From NCBI RefSeq assembly GCF_900129045.1, contig NZ_FQTX01000001.1, forward strand, positions 124,001 through 188,000: a stretch of 64,000 bases of DNA, in the 5' to 3' direction. Below the pieces are notes generated by a model. It made no database searches, was not told where the DNA came from, and saw only the letters and a program-made list of their open reading frames with translations. Positions 53,956 through 63,100 of this stretch are shown here, piece after piece (positions within the stretch are counted from its first letter, which is position 1; each line of letters begins with the position of its first letter). The position numbers and the translations under genes were made by a program. The stretch comes from Bifidobacterium merycicum DSM 6492 (lineage in GTDB: Bacteria > Actinomycetota > Actinomycetes > Actinomycetales > Bifidobacteriaceae).

Positions 53956-56900
53956 TCAGGCGGTGAAGTACTCCACGCCGGCTGCGAACAGCGGCTGATC
54001 CTTCTCGCCGGGCACGTTCTTGAACGTGCCGTTGCTGTAACGCTCCGAGTGGCCCATCTTGCCGAACACGCGGCCGTCCGGGCTGGTGATGCCCTCGATG
54101 GCCAGCAGTGAACCGTTCGGGTTCACGCTCAGGTCCATGCCCGGCACGCCGGCCTCGTCCACGTACTGCGTGGCGATCTGGCCATTGGCCTTGAGCTGGG
54201 CGAGGACATCGTCGGAAGCCACGAATCGGCCTTCGCCGTGGGAGATGGCGATGGTGTGCATGTCGCCCACCTCGGTCTTCGCCAGCCACGGGGAGAGGTT
54301 CGACGCCACGCGGGTGCGCACCAGACGGCTCTGGTGGCGGCCGATGGTGTTGAACGTCAGCGTCGGACAATCGGCGGTCATCGGCACGATGTCGCCGTAC
54401 GGCACCAGGCCGAGCTTGATGAGCGCCTGGAAACCATTGCAGATGCCGAGCATCAGGCCATCACGGTTGTTCAGCAGGTCGCGCACCGCTTCGGTGACGG
54501 CGGGCGCACGGAAGAACGCGGTGATGAACTTGGCGGAACCGTCGGGCTCGTCGCCGCCGGAGAATCCGCCGGGGATCATGATGATCTGGCTCTTCTTGAT
54601 TTCCTCGACCAACGCGTTGGTCGACTCGGCCACGGCGGCGGGGGTGAGGTTGTTCACGATGAGCGTGCTCACGTCGGCTCCCGCGCGTTCGAAGGCGGCC
54701 GCGGAATCGTATTCGCAGTTGTTGCCGGGGAACACGGGGATGATCACATGCGGCTTGGCGACGCCGGTGCCGGTGTACACGGTCTTCTTCGGCGCATTGA
54801 AGGACACGGTCTCAACGGTCTTGCCCTTTTCGTCGCCCTTGGATCGGTACGGGAACACGGATTCGATGCCGCCCTCCCAAGCGTCCTGCAGTTCGTCTAG
54901 ACCCAGCGTCTCACCGGCTGCCACGAACTGGTAGGCCTCGGTGGTCTCGCCGACCTCACTGACCTCAACCAGGTTGGATACGGCCGGAACCTTCGCGTTG
55001 TCGGCAAGTTCGATGATGAAGGAACCATAGGCCGGGGCGAACAGGTCGTCCACGCTGATGCCATCGGCCAGCTTCACGCCGATCTGGTTGCCGACCGTCA
55101 TCTTGAAGATAGCCTCGGCGGTGGCACCGTAGCCAGGCGTGGACACGGCCAGCGCATCGCCAAAATCGGTGAGCTTCTCGACCGCGGAGAACACCTCCAG
55201 CAGCGCGTCCTTATCCGGCGTGAGACCATCGGCGTTATAACGCGGGGCGATGCGGACCACGCGGTGGCCGGCGCCCTTGAACTCGGGGGAGGTGGCGCGC
55301 TTCATATTGCCTACGGCCACAGCGAAGGAGATCAGGGTCGGCGGCACATCAAGCTGTTCGAAGGTGCCGGACATGGAATCCTTGCCGCCGATCGCGCCAG
55401 CGCCCAGATCCACCTGAGCCATCAAAGCACCCAGCACGGCGGCCATCGGCTTGCCCCAGCGTTCCGGCTCGTCGCGCAGCTTCTCGAAGTACTCCTGGAA
55501 GCTCAGGTATGCCTTCTCATGTTCGAAGCCGGCGGCGACCAGCTTCGAAAGCGATTCGACCACAGACAGGTAGGCGCCCGTGAACTGGTTCTGCTCCATG
55601 ATGTACGGGTTGAAGCCCCAAGCCATCGCGGAGGCGGTGGTGGTCTCGCCGAACACCGGCAGCTTGGCCACCATGGCCATGGTCGGGGTCAGCTGCTTAC
55701 GCCCGCCGAACGGCATGAGCACGGTGCCCGCGCCGATGGTGGAGTCGAAGCGTTCGGAAAGTCCCTTGTTGGAGGCCACGTTCAAATCGGTGAGCATGGT
55801 GTGCATGCGTTCGGCGAGCGTGCCGGTCTTCCACGGGGTGGCGTAGCCGTGCTGCGCCTCGACATGCACCACCTGATGCTTCGGAGCGCCATTGGAGGCG
55901 AGGAACTCGCGGGACAGATCCACGATCGTGTCGCCGTTCCACACCATCGTCATGCGCGGCTCTTCGGTCACGGTAGCGATGACCTCGGCCTCGAGGTTCT
56001 CCTCCTTGGCGTAGCTCAGGAACTCGTCCACATCCTCGGCGGCCACGTCCACGGCCATGCGCTCCTGGGATTCGGAAATCGCCAGTTCGGTGCCGTCCAG
56101 GCCCTCGTACTTCTTCGACACCTTGTTGAGGTCCACGTACAGGCCGTCGGCCAGCTCGCCGACCGCCACGGACACGCCACCGGCGCCGAAATCGTTGCAG
56201 CGCTTGATCAGACGGCATGCGTCGCCACGACGGAACAGACGCTGCAGCTTACGCTCCACCGGAGCGTTGCCCTTCTGCACCTCGGCGCCATCAAGCTCCA
56301 GGGATTCGACGTTATGCGCCTTGGACGCGCCGGTGGCGCCGCCGATGCCGTCACGGCCGGTACGCCCGCCGAGCAGGATGACCTTGTCGCCCGGAGCCGG
56401 GGTTTCGCGGCGTACATGATCGGCCGGGGTCGCGGCCACAACCGCACCGACCTCCATGCGCTTGGCCACATAGCCGGGGTGGTAGATCTCGTCCACCTGA
56501 CCGGTGGCCAGGCCGATCTGGTTGCCGTAGGACGAGTAGCCGGCTGCGGCGGTGGTGACGAGCTTGCGCTGGGGGAGCTTGCCCTCAAGCGTTTCGGACA
56601 CCGGCACGGTCGGATCGGCGGCGCCGGTCACGCGCATGGCCTGGTACACGTAGGAACGGCCGGACAGCGGGTCGCGGATGCAGCCGCCGATGCAGGTGGC
56701 CGCGCCGCCGAACGGTTCGATCTCGGTGGGGTGGTTATGCGTCTCGTTCTTGAACAGGAACAGCCAGTCCTCGTCGTGGCCGTTCACATCCACCTTCACC
56801 TTGACAGTGCAGGCGTTGATCTCCTCGGATTCGTCGAGGTTCTTCAGAATGCCGTTCTTCTTGAGCCACTTCGCGCCGATCGTGCCCATATCCATCAGAC

Positions 56901-57690
56901 ACACCGGCTTGGCGTCGCGGCCCAGCTCGTGGCGCATCTCAAGATACTTGTCGAACGCGGCCTTGACCGCGGCGTCATCGATTGCGACCTCGTCAAGCTG
57001 CGTGCCGAACGTGGTGTGGCGGCAATGATCGGACCAATAGGTGTCGATCACCTTGATCTCGGTGATCGTCGGATCGCGCTGTTCCTCGGTGAAATGCTCG
57101 CGGCAGAACTGCAGATCGGCCAGATCCATGGCCAGACCGCGATCCTCGATGAATTGTTCGAGCTCGGCGTCGCTCATGGTGCGGAAGCCGCTGATGACCT
57201 CCACCTTGCCGGGAACCGGCACCTGGGTCTTGAGCGTGGTCTTCACATCCAGCGAGGCCTCACGCGCCTCCACCGGGTTGATCACGTAATGCTTGATGGC
57301 CTCGACATCGGCTTCGGAGAGCTCGCCTTCCAGCGCATACACCTTGGCGGAACGCACGGTCGGGCGCTCGCCCTGCGAGATCAGCTGGATGCATTCGCTG
57401 GCGGAATCCGCGCGCTGGTCGAACTGGCCTGGCAGGTATTCCACGGCGAATACGGTTGCGTCGCCGAAATCAGGCAGATCGGCGGAGACATTATCCACCT
57501 GCGGCTCGCTGAACACGGTCGGCGTAGCCTGAGCGAACAGCTCCTCGCTGATGCCTTCCACGTCGTAACGGTTGACAAGACGGACGTTCTTCAGAGCTTT
57601 GATGCCGAGGATGGTCGTGAGCTCATTGGCGAGCTGCTGCGCCTCGACGTCGAAGCCCGGCTTCTTTTCCACGTATACGCGAAAAACCAT
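53956..57690 (-). CDS. purL: Phosphoribosylformylglycinamidine synthase PurL (long form)
   Basis: Single-chain FGAM synthase of 1244 residues that converts FGAR to FGAM with glutamine and ATP. The N-terminal PurS-like part is followed by two AIR-synthase-like halves with 'DTYWSDHCRHTTFGTQL', 'KNETHNHPTEIEPFGGAATCIGGCIRDPLSGR' and 'GGKDSMSGTF'. The C-terminal class I glutaminase has the catalytic Cys in 'GLMLGICNGFQALIKLGLVP' and 'HGEGRF' for the His/Glu pair. This replaces the separate PurS/PurQ/PurL of many Gram-positives. It lies 113 bases downstream of purC, with a hairpin between. Confidence 0.96.
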   Translation of the reverse strand: MVFRVYVEKKPGFDVEAQQLANELTTILGIKALKNVRLVNRYDVEGISEELFAQATPTVFSEPQVDNVSADLPDFGDATVFAVEYLPGQFDQRADSASECIQLISQGERPTVRSAKVYALEGELSEADVEAIKHYVINPVEAREASLDVKTTLKTQVPVPGKVEVISGFRTMSDAELEQFIEDRGLAMDLADLQFCREHFTEEQRDPTITEIKVIDTYWSDHCRHTTFGTQLDEVAIDDAAVKAAFDKYLEMRHELGRDAKPVCLMDMGTIGAKWLKKNGILKNLDESEEINACTVKVKVDVNGHDEDWLFLFKNETHNHPTEIEPFGGAATCIGGCIRDPLSGRSYVYQAMRVTGAADPTVPVSETLEGKLPQRKLVTTAAAGYSSYGNQIGLATGQVDEIYHPGYVAKRMEVGAVVAATPADHVRRETPAPGDKVILLGGRTGRDGIGGATGASKAHNVESLELDGAEVQKGNAPVERKLQRLFRRGDACRLIKRCNDFGAGGVSVAVGELADGLYVDLNKVSKKYEGLDGTELAISESQERMAVDVAAEDVDEFLSYAKEENLEAEVIATVTEEPRMTMVWNGDTIVDLSREFLASNGAPKHQVVHVEAQHGYATPWKTGTLAERMHTMLTDLNVASNKGLSERFDSTIGAGTVLMPFGGRKQLTPTMAMVAKLPVFGETTTASAMAWGFNPYIMEQNQFTGAYLSVVESLSKLVAAGFEHEKAYLSFQEYFEKLRDEPERWGKPMAAVLGALMAQVDLGAGAIGGKDSMSGTFEQLDVPPTLISFAVAVGNMKRATSPEFKGAGHRVVRIAPRYNADGLTPDKDALLEVFSAVEKLTDFGDALAVSTPGYGATAEAIFKMTVGNQIGVKLADGISVDDLFAPAYGSFIIELADNAKVPAVSNLVEVSEVGETTEAYQFVAAGETLGLDELQDAWEGGIESVFPYRSKGDEKGKTVETVSFNAPKKTVYTGTGVAKPHVIIPVFPGNNCEYDSAAAFERAGADVSTLIVNNLTPAAVAESTNALVEEIKKSQIIMIPGGFSGGDEPDGSAKFITAFFRAPAVTEAVRDLLNNRDGLMLGICNGFQALIKLGLVPYGDIVPMTADCPTLTFNTIGRHQSRLVRTRVASNLSPWLAKTEVGDMHTIAISHGEGRFVASDDVLAQLKANGQIATQYVDEAGVPGMDLSVNPNGSLLAIEGITSPDGRVFGKMGHSERYSNGTFKNVPGEKDQPLFAAGVEYFTA

Positions 57691-57759
57691 AAGGTCAACT
57701 CCTTGAAAAGGGCTCTAAAAATGTAACGGGTTGATGTGAAAACGATGGTGAAACAACGA

Positions 57760-57794
57760 AGCCCGCATCCGAGCGGAGACTGCGGATGCGGGCT
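57760..57794 (-). terminator. Hairpin between purC and purL
   Basis: Perfect 12-bp stem AGCCCGCATCCG/CGGATGCGGGCT (57760-57771 with 57783-57794), followed on the minus strand by TCGTTGTTT. It probably ends or attenuates transcription from purC into purL. Confidence 0.75.
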
Positions 57795-57803
57795 GTACGT
57801 GCG

Positions 57804-58556
57804 TCATTCGGCGACTTCGATGCCTTCGGACTTGGCGAGCTCAGCCAGGCGGCTTTCGATCTTCTCGTAGGCGGGGATGATGTCGCCCAGGTCGCGGCGG
57901 AACAGATCCTTATCGAGATGCTCGACCTTGCCGGAATGGTCGCGCTGATCCCACAGGCGGCAGGAATCCGGGGTGATCTCATCGGCGAGCAGCAGCGTGC
58001 CGTCGGAGGTACGGCCCATCTCGATCTTGAAGTCCACGAGCTTGACGTCGATCTTGGCGAAGATCTCGATCAGGGCCTCGTTGATGCGGCGTGCGAGCGG
58101 CGCGATTTCGGCCAGATCCTCGCGGGTACACACGCCGAGCGCGACGAGATCGTCGTCGTTGACGAACGGATCATGCAGATCGTCGTTCTTCAGGAAGTAT
58201 TCGAGCACGGGTTCCTTGAGCGGCAGGCCTTCCTCCACGCCGAGACGGGAGCAGAAGTGACCGGCGGCGGTGTTGCGCAGCACGATCTCCAGCGGGAACA
58301 TGTTCACCTTCTTGACCAGCTGCGCGGTGTCGTTGACGCGCTTGATCAGGTGGCTGCTGATGCCGCGCTTCTCCAGGAGTCCGAAGATCAGCGTGGTGAT
58401 GAGGTTGTTCAGCCTGCCCTTGCCTTCGAAATCCTCCTTCTTCTCACCGTCGCCTGCGGTGGCGGAATTCTTGTACTCGACCCAGAGCACTTCCGGATCC
58501 TCGGTCGCGAACAGCTGCTTGGCTTTGCCCTCGTAGAGCTTTTCCAACTTCTCCAT
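57804..58556 (-). CDS. purC: SAICAR synthetase PurC
   Basis: Joins CAIR with aspartate to give SAICAR, using ATP. The 250-residue protein starts '[28 protein letters not shown]', has '[27 protein letters not shown]', '[30 protein letters not shown]', the PurC signature region. ATG 58556 is followed directly by the conserved N-terminus. It sits between purT upstream and purL downstream, each separated by a hairpin. Confidence 0.95.
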   Translation of the reverse strand: MEKLEKLYEGKAKQLFATEDPEVLWVEYKNSATAGDGEKKEDFEGKGRLNNLITTLIFGLLEKRGISSHLIKRVNDTAQLVKKVNMFPLEIVLRNTAAGHFCSRLGVEEGLPLKEPVLEYFLKNDDLHDPFVNDDDLVALGVCTREDLAEIAPLARRINEALIEIFAKIDVKLVDFKIEMGRTSDGTLLLADEITPDSCRLWDQRDHSGKVEHLDKDLFRRDLGDIIPAYEKIESRLAELAKSEGIEVAE

Positions 58557-58619
58557 TACTCGCCTTTCCTGGGGTTGGGAGGTAGATAGTTTGGTGAACT
58601 TGACGGTTACAAGATAGCA

Positions 58620-58648
58620 ACGGGAGGCTACATTCCGCAGCCTCCCGT
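58620..58648 (-). terminator. Terminator-like hairpin between purT and purC
   Basis: Perfect 10-bp stem ACGGGAGGCT/AGCCTCCCGT (58620-58629 with 58639-58648), 9-base loop. It lies past the purT stop on the minus strand. Confidence 0.75.
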
Positions 58649-58703
58649 GGTGTTTTCGGACGGGGGTCCGCGCGGGTGCGCGAACGGCTCGCCCGATGGG
58701 GTG

Positions 58704-59993
58704 TCAGATGACCGTGATGTCGAGCGCGTCGGCTACACGCGCCGCCTTGGCGCGGGCGTCGGATTCGCCGCCGCCGATGGCGAGCGCCACGGCCATGCGG
58801 CGGTGGCCGTGCACTTCGGGTTTGGCGAAGATGCGCAGGCCGGTGCCGGGTTCCTGAAGGGCGTTCGCGACGTTGGTGAAGACGGTTTGGCCGTCGCCTT
58901 CGACCACGATGGCGTGGCTTGCCGCGGTGGCGCCTTCGGGGATGCTGAGCGCGACGTGTTCGGGGGTGACGGGCAGGCCGAGGATCGCGCGGGCGTGCAG
59001 GGCGAATTCGCTCAGACGCTGGGAGATCATGGTGACCATGCCGGTGTCGTGCGGGCGGGGGGAGACTTCGTTGAACAGGATCGACCCGTCGGTGAGGACG
59101 AAGAGTTCGACGCCGAAGACACCCCATCCGGTTTCGCCGGTGGCGCGGGCTTTGGCGACCAGTCCTTCGACGGCGGTTTTGGCGATGCGCTGGGCGCGGG
59201 CGGTTTCCTCGGCTGCGGCGGCACTGGTGTTCGCCGCGTTGGTCTGCCAGGATTCGCGGTAGTCGCCGGATTCCTGACGTTGGCCGATGGGTGTGCAGGT
59301 GACGATGCCGGCGCTGGAGCTGACGGTGAGTACGGTCAGTTCGCGTTCGAGCGGGGCGAGCGCTTCGACGATGACGCGCGAAACGTCGCCTTCGTCGTGG
59401 GCGCGGCGGCCTTCCTGCGCTTCGGTCCAGGCGGCGTCGATGGCATCCGCGGAGCGCACGACGGATTGGCCGTGGCCGGAGGAGCTCATGATCGGCTTGA
59501 CGACGCACGGGTAGCCGACTTCCTCGGCTCCGGCGCGCAGTTCCTCCAGGGAACCGGCGAAACGGTAGGGGGTGGTGGGCAGGCCGAGTTCCTCGTGGGC
59601 GAGGACGCGCAGGCGTTCGCGGTCCATGCAGATCGCTGCGATTTCGGCGCTGGGTACGACCTGTGCGCCGTTGGCGGCGGCGTCGGCGAGTTCCTGGGTG
59701 GCGATGGCTTCCACTTCCGGCACGATGATGTCGGGCTTGACGTCGTCGAACAGGGCTTTGAGCTGTTCGGGGTTGGCCATGTCGAGTACGCGCGACTCAT
59801 GGGCCACCTGTTGTGCGGGGGCGCCGGCGTAGGAGTCGGCGGCGCACACCCATGCGCCGAGGCGCATGAGTTCGATGGTGACTTCCTTGCCGAGTTCGCC
59901 GGCGCCGAGGAAGAGCACGCGGGTCGGGTGGTCGCCTAGCGGCGTGCCCAGGGGACGGTTGATACTGCGTTGTGCGGAGGTGGAATCAGTCAT
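58704..59993 (-). CDS. purT: Formate-dependent GAR transformylase PurT
   Basis: ATP-grasp enzyme that formylates GAR directly with formate and ATP, replacing folate-dependent PurN. The 429-residue protein has 'TRVLFLGAGELGKEVTIELMRLGAWVCAAD', 'PEVEAIATQELADAAANGAQVVPSA', the ATP-binding 'CVVKPIMSSSGHGQSVV' and 'GVFGVELFVLTDGSILFNEVSPRPHDTGMVTM'. ATG 59993 gives a short polar N-terminus of about 24 residues before the fold. No PurN gene is in the window. Bifidobacteria make formate in their metabolism, so this substrate is available (established knowledge plus inference). Confidence 0.94.
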   Translation of the reverse strand: MTDSTSAQRSINRPLGTPLGDHPTRVLFLGAGELGKEVTIELMRLGAWVCAADSYAGAPAQQVAHESRVLDMANPEQLKALFDDVKPDIIVPEVEAIATQELADAAANGAQVVPSAEIAAICMDRERLRVLAHEELGLPTTPYRFAGSLEELRAGAEEVGYPCVVKPIMSSSGHGQSVVRSADAIDAAWTEAQEGRRAHDEGDVSRVIVEALAPLERELTVLTVSSSAGIVTCTPIGQRQESGDYRESWQTNAANTSAAAAEETARAQRIAKTAVEGLVAKARATGETGWGVFGVELFVLTDGSILFNEVSPRPHDTGMVTMISQRLSEFALHARAILGLPVTPEHVALSIPEGATAASHAIVVEGDGQTVFTNVANALQEPGTGLRIFAKPEVHGHRRMAVALAIGGGESDARAKAARVADALDITVI

Positions 59994-60041
59994 GGTTCAC
60001 ATTCTGTCACTTGCGCTGGATGGCGGGCGGTGAACCGTTCG

Positions 60042-60066
60042 GAAGGCCCTGCTGCGGGCCCTCCGA
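60042..60066 (-). terminator. Hairpin between hrpA and purT
   Basis: GGAAGGCCC/GGGCCCTCC (one mismatch) with a TGCTGC-type loop, in the gap before purT; AAATT follows on one side. A moderate terminator candidate for hrpA. Confidence 0.5.
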
Positions 60067-60078
60067 ATTTGAAGCGGA

Positions 60079-60138
60079 TTCAGGTTGGTTCATGTCGGTT
60101 CAGGTCGTTTCAGGTCGTTTCAGAACGGTTCAGGCGAG
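60079..60138. repeat. 10-bp tandem repeats at the hrpA 3' end
   Basis: Six units of TTCAGGTCGK-like sequence begin at 60079, 60089, 60099, 60109, 60119 and 60129. The last overlaps the hrpA stop codon. On the hrpA strand each unit contains CTGA or TGA, so the repeats place several extra stops after the gene in frame-shifted positions. Confidence 0.75.
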
Positions 60139-63100
60139 CGCTTTCTTGATGCGATTGAGACTGGCGGGCTTGGGGGTGCCAAGTTCCTGCGCCCACAAGC
60201 TCACATAGAACTCCTCAAGCATCCACCTCGCGTCGGTGGCCTTGCGCATCAGCTCCTCATGCTTCGGGCCGGCGGGTTCGGCCTTCGCCTTGGCCATGGC
60301 CTTGTCCACCAGTTGCCTGGCCTCATCCGCCTCCCACGCCCAGCGCACGTCACGGTTCTTGTCGTTCTTCGCCTTGGTCAGACGCATCAGATCGGCATGC
60401 AGGTAGCGTTCCACGGATTTGAGTGAAGCGGGCGGCGTGGCCCCGATGAAACCGGGGAACACGAGCGTGGCGATATGCTCGCGGATCGACTGCAGCACCG
60501 AGAGCATCGGCAGGTCGGCCTTGCCGCTCACCGCTTTATCGACTTCCGCATAGCGTTTCAGAATCGCGATCACATCGTGGGACACGGCGTATACCGTATC
60601 CTCATACACTTCACGCACGTCGAGCACCGCGTTCGCTAACGCCTCATCATCCTGAAGCTTGTCCACCTGCGGCAACAGACGTTTCACCGCGGCCAACTGC
60701 AGATCCTCCGCCAGATCCTTCGTCGACTTGTACGGCGCGGACGCGAGCATCAACGCCTCCGCACCAAGCCAACGCGAGGAAATACGCTCATCCGGCAACC
60801 GCAGCGCGTCGAGTGCACCATGCCACAGCATCGAAGCGCGGGATTCGGTGGTGGCGCCGGAACGGTGCAGCAGATTCGCCTGCTGCACGATCTTGCCTTG
60901 GTCGGCAGCCTTGTCGGCCTGCTTCTTGACCATGCGGCGTGCCGATTCCTCGGCCTCCTGCGCGAATTTGACCTGCAGCGCCTTCAGATCCTTGGACTTG
61001 CCCAGCACCTTCACCTGCCGGCGTGGGTTGCGTCTGCCGTGACCGGACGCATTGCGCCCGGTCACGGCAGACTGTTCCACGGCGAATGTCATACGCAGGT
61101 ACGGCGAAAGACGGTCGGTGAGCTCCTTGCCCAGCACTTCGGGGTGGATCTGTGCGCCGACCGTGGCGATGGCCGCCTGCGTGAACGCGTGCGCCAGATC
61201 GGGGCAGTCCACGTCCAACGCGGTGCCCGGCAGATTCGGGTACTGTTCGTCGATCCACGCGCGGATCTTGCGCGCGGCATCGGGCGCCGGCACGAACTGC
61301 ACGCGCAACTGCTTGGGCAGCGCCTTGATCATGGCAAGCGTCAACTCATCCAACAGGCCCGGCACATTCCACGTGAACTGTTCCGGCGTGATACGCCCCA
61401 ACGCCTTCAATGGCACATGCACGGTCACACCATCATCCGGATCTGTCGGATCGTAGATGTACGACAAGCGCAGATCAATCGGTTGACCATCCGTGCCGCG
61501 CGTATGCCAATGATCCGGATAATCGGCCAAGCTCACCGCATCCGCTTCGTTCAGACGCTCCACCTTGTCCGGGTCGAAATCCAGCAGCGTCGGATCGGCA
61601 TCATGATTCGACTTCCACCATTTCGCCAGCGACGCCAACGACGTCACATCCTGCGGAATCACACAGTTATAGAAGTCGAACAGATCCTCATCCGTGATGG
61701 TCTGCGCAAGCTGACGCGTACGATTCGCGTCATCGGCGGCGTCCTCAAGAATGCGCAGATTCCTACGCACGAAATCGTCATAGCTGAACCGCTGCTGGAT
61801 ATCACCCTCCACCAAACCCTGGCGGATCAGGAAATCACGCGCCTCCGGCGGATTGATACGACCCCACAGCACCGTACGATCCTGCACGATCGGCAGGCCA
61901 TACAACAGCACCTTCGCGCTCGCCACCGCGGAACCGCGCGAACCGGACCAATGCGGCTCCGCATACGTCACACGGGTGAGGGAACCGGCCAACGGTTCGG
62001 CCCACGCCGGATCGATCGCGGCGCAATAGCGCGCCCACAAGCGCGACGTCTCCACCAATTCGGTGCTCATCACCCAACTCGGCGTCGACTTGGCCACCGC
62101 GGACGCAGGGAACAACGCGAAATGCGTACTGCGCGCACCCTGATAATCGTTCTTCGCCATCTTCTGCGCACGCTTGATGGCCTTCGCCTTCGCCGCACCC
62201 TTCAACCCGGCGAAATCGGAAGCCTTCGGCTCACGCACCACCTGCATGCCCATCATCGACAACAGGCCGGCAAGCATGGACTTGTGAATACCCTCGGCAT
62301 CCCACGAACAGCACAGGCTATGCGCCGCCTGCTGATTCAACGGCAGCTGGCGGATCTCCAAACCGGCACGCGAAGACGGCAACGGGTCGCCCACCTTGAA
62401 GCGCATCTCACGGCACATCTGACGCAGCTGCGCGACCAGATCCTTCCACTGACGCATGCGCAGCCAGCTGAAATACTCGGTTTTGCACATGCGGCGCAAC
62501 GCGTTATTGCTCGGCTCGCCATCAGCCTGGAACACACGATCCCAAATGTTCAACGCGGTGAGGAAATCACTCGTCGGATCGGCATACCGGTTATGGATAC
62601 GATCCGCCTCCTCACGATGCTCCTCCGGGCGTTCGCGCGGATCCTGCAAACTCAGGAACGCCACGATCACCAGTACGGCGGCAAGCGTGTTCGGCGACGT
62701 GGAACGCGCCGCCTCGATCACCATACGACCCAAACGCACATCAATCGGAATACGCGCCAACTGGCGGCCGATAGGCGTCAACGTCACCTCGCCACGCCTA
62801 CGCGCCACCGCCTTCAACTCGGTCAACTCGTTGAAACCATCGGAAACGGCCTTCACATCAGGCGGATCGATGAACCCGAACTCCGTCACATCACTGGCCG
62901 TACGCGCCACGCCCACGCTCAGCATGTGCAACACCACTGCGCCCAACGACGTGCGAAGAATTTCCGGATCGGTGAACCGCGGGCGCGTCTCATAATCCTC
63001 ACGGCTGTACAGGCGGATCGCGATACCATCCGCCACACGGCCGCAACGGCCCGAACGCTGATCGGCACTGGCCTGGCTGATCGGCTCGATCGGCAGACGC

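Noticed and set aside
53718-53966. 82-residue plus-strand ORF
   Set aside because: It crosses the purL terminator hairpin and enters the purL 3' end antisense; it has no ribosome binding site.
55264-57726. 820-residue open frame opposite purL
   Set aside because: Antisense shadow of a strongly recognised PurL gene; the translation is His/Gly/Leu rich with no domain.
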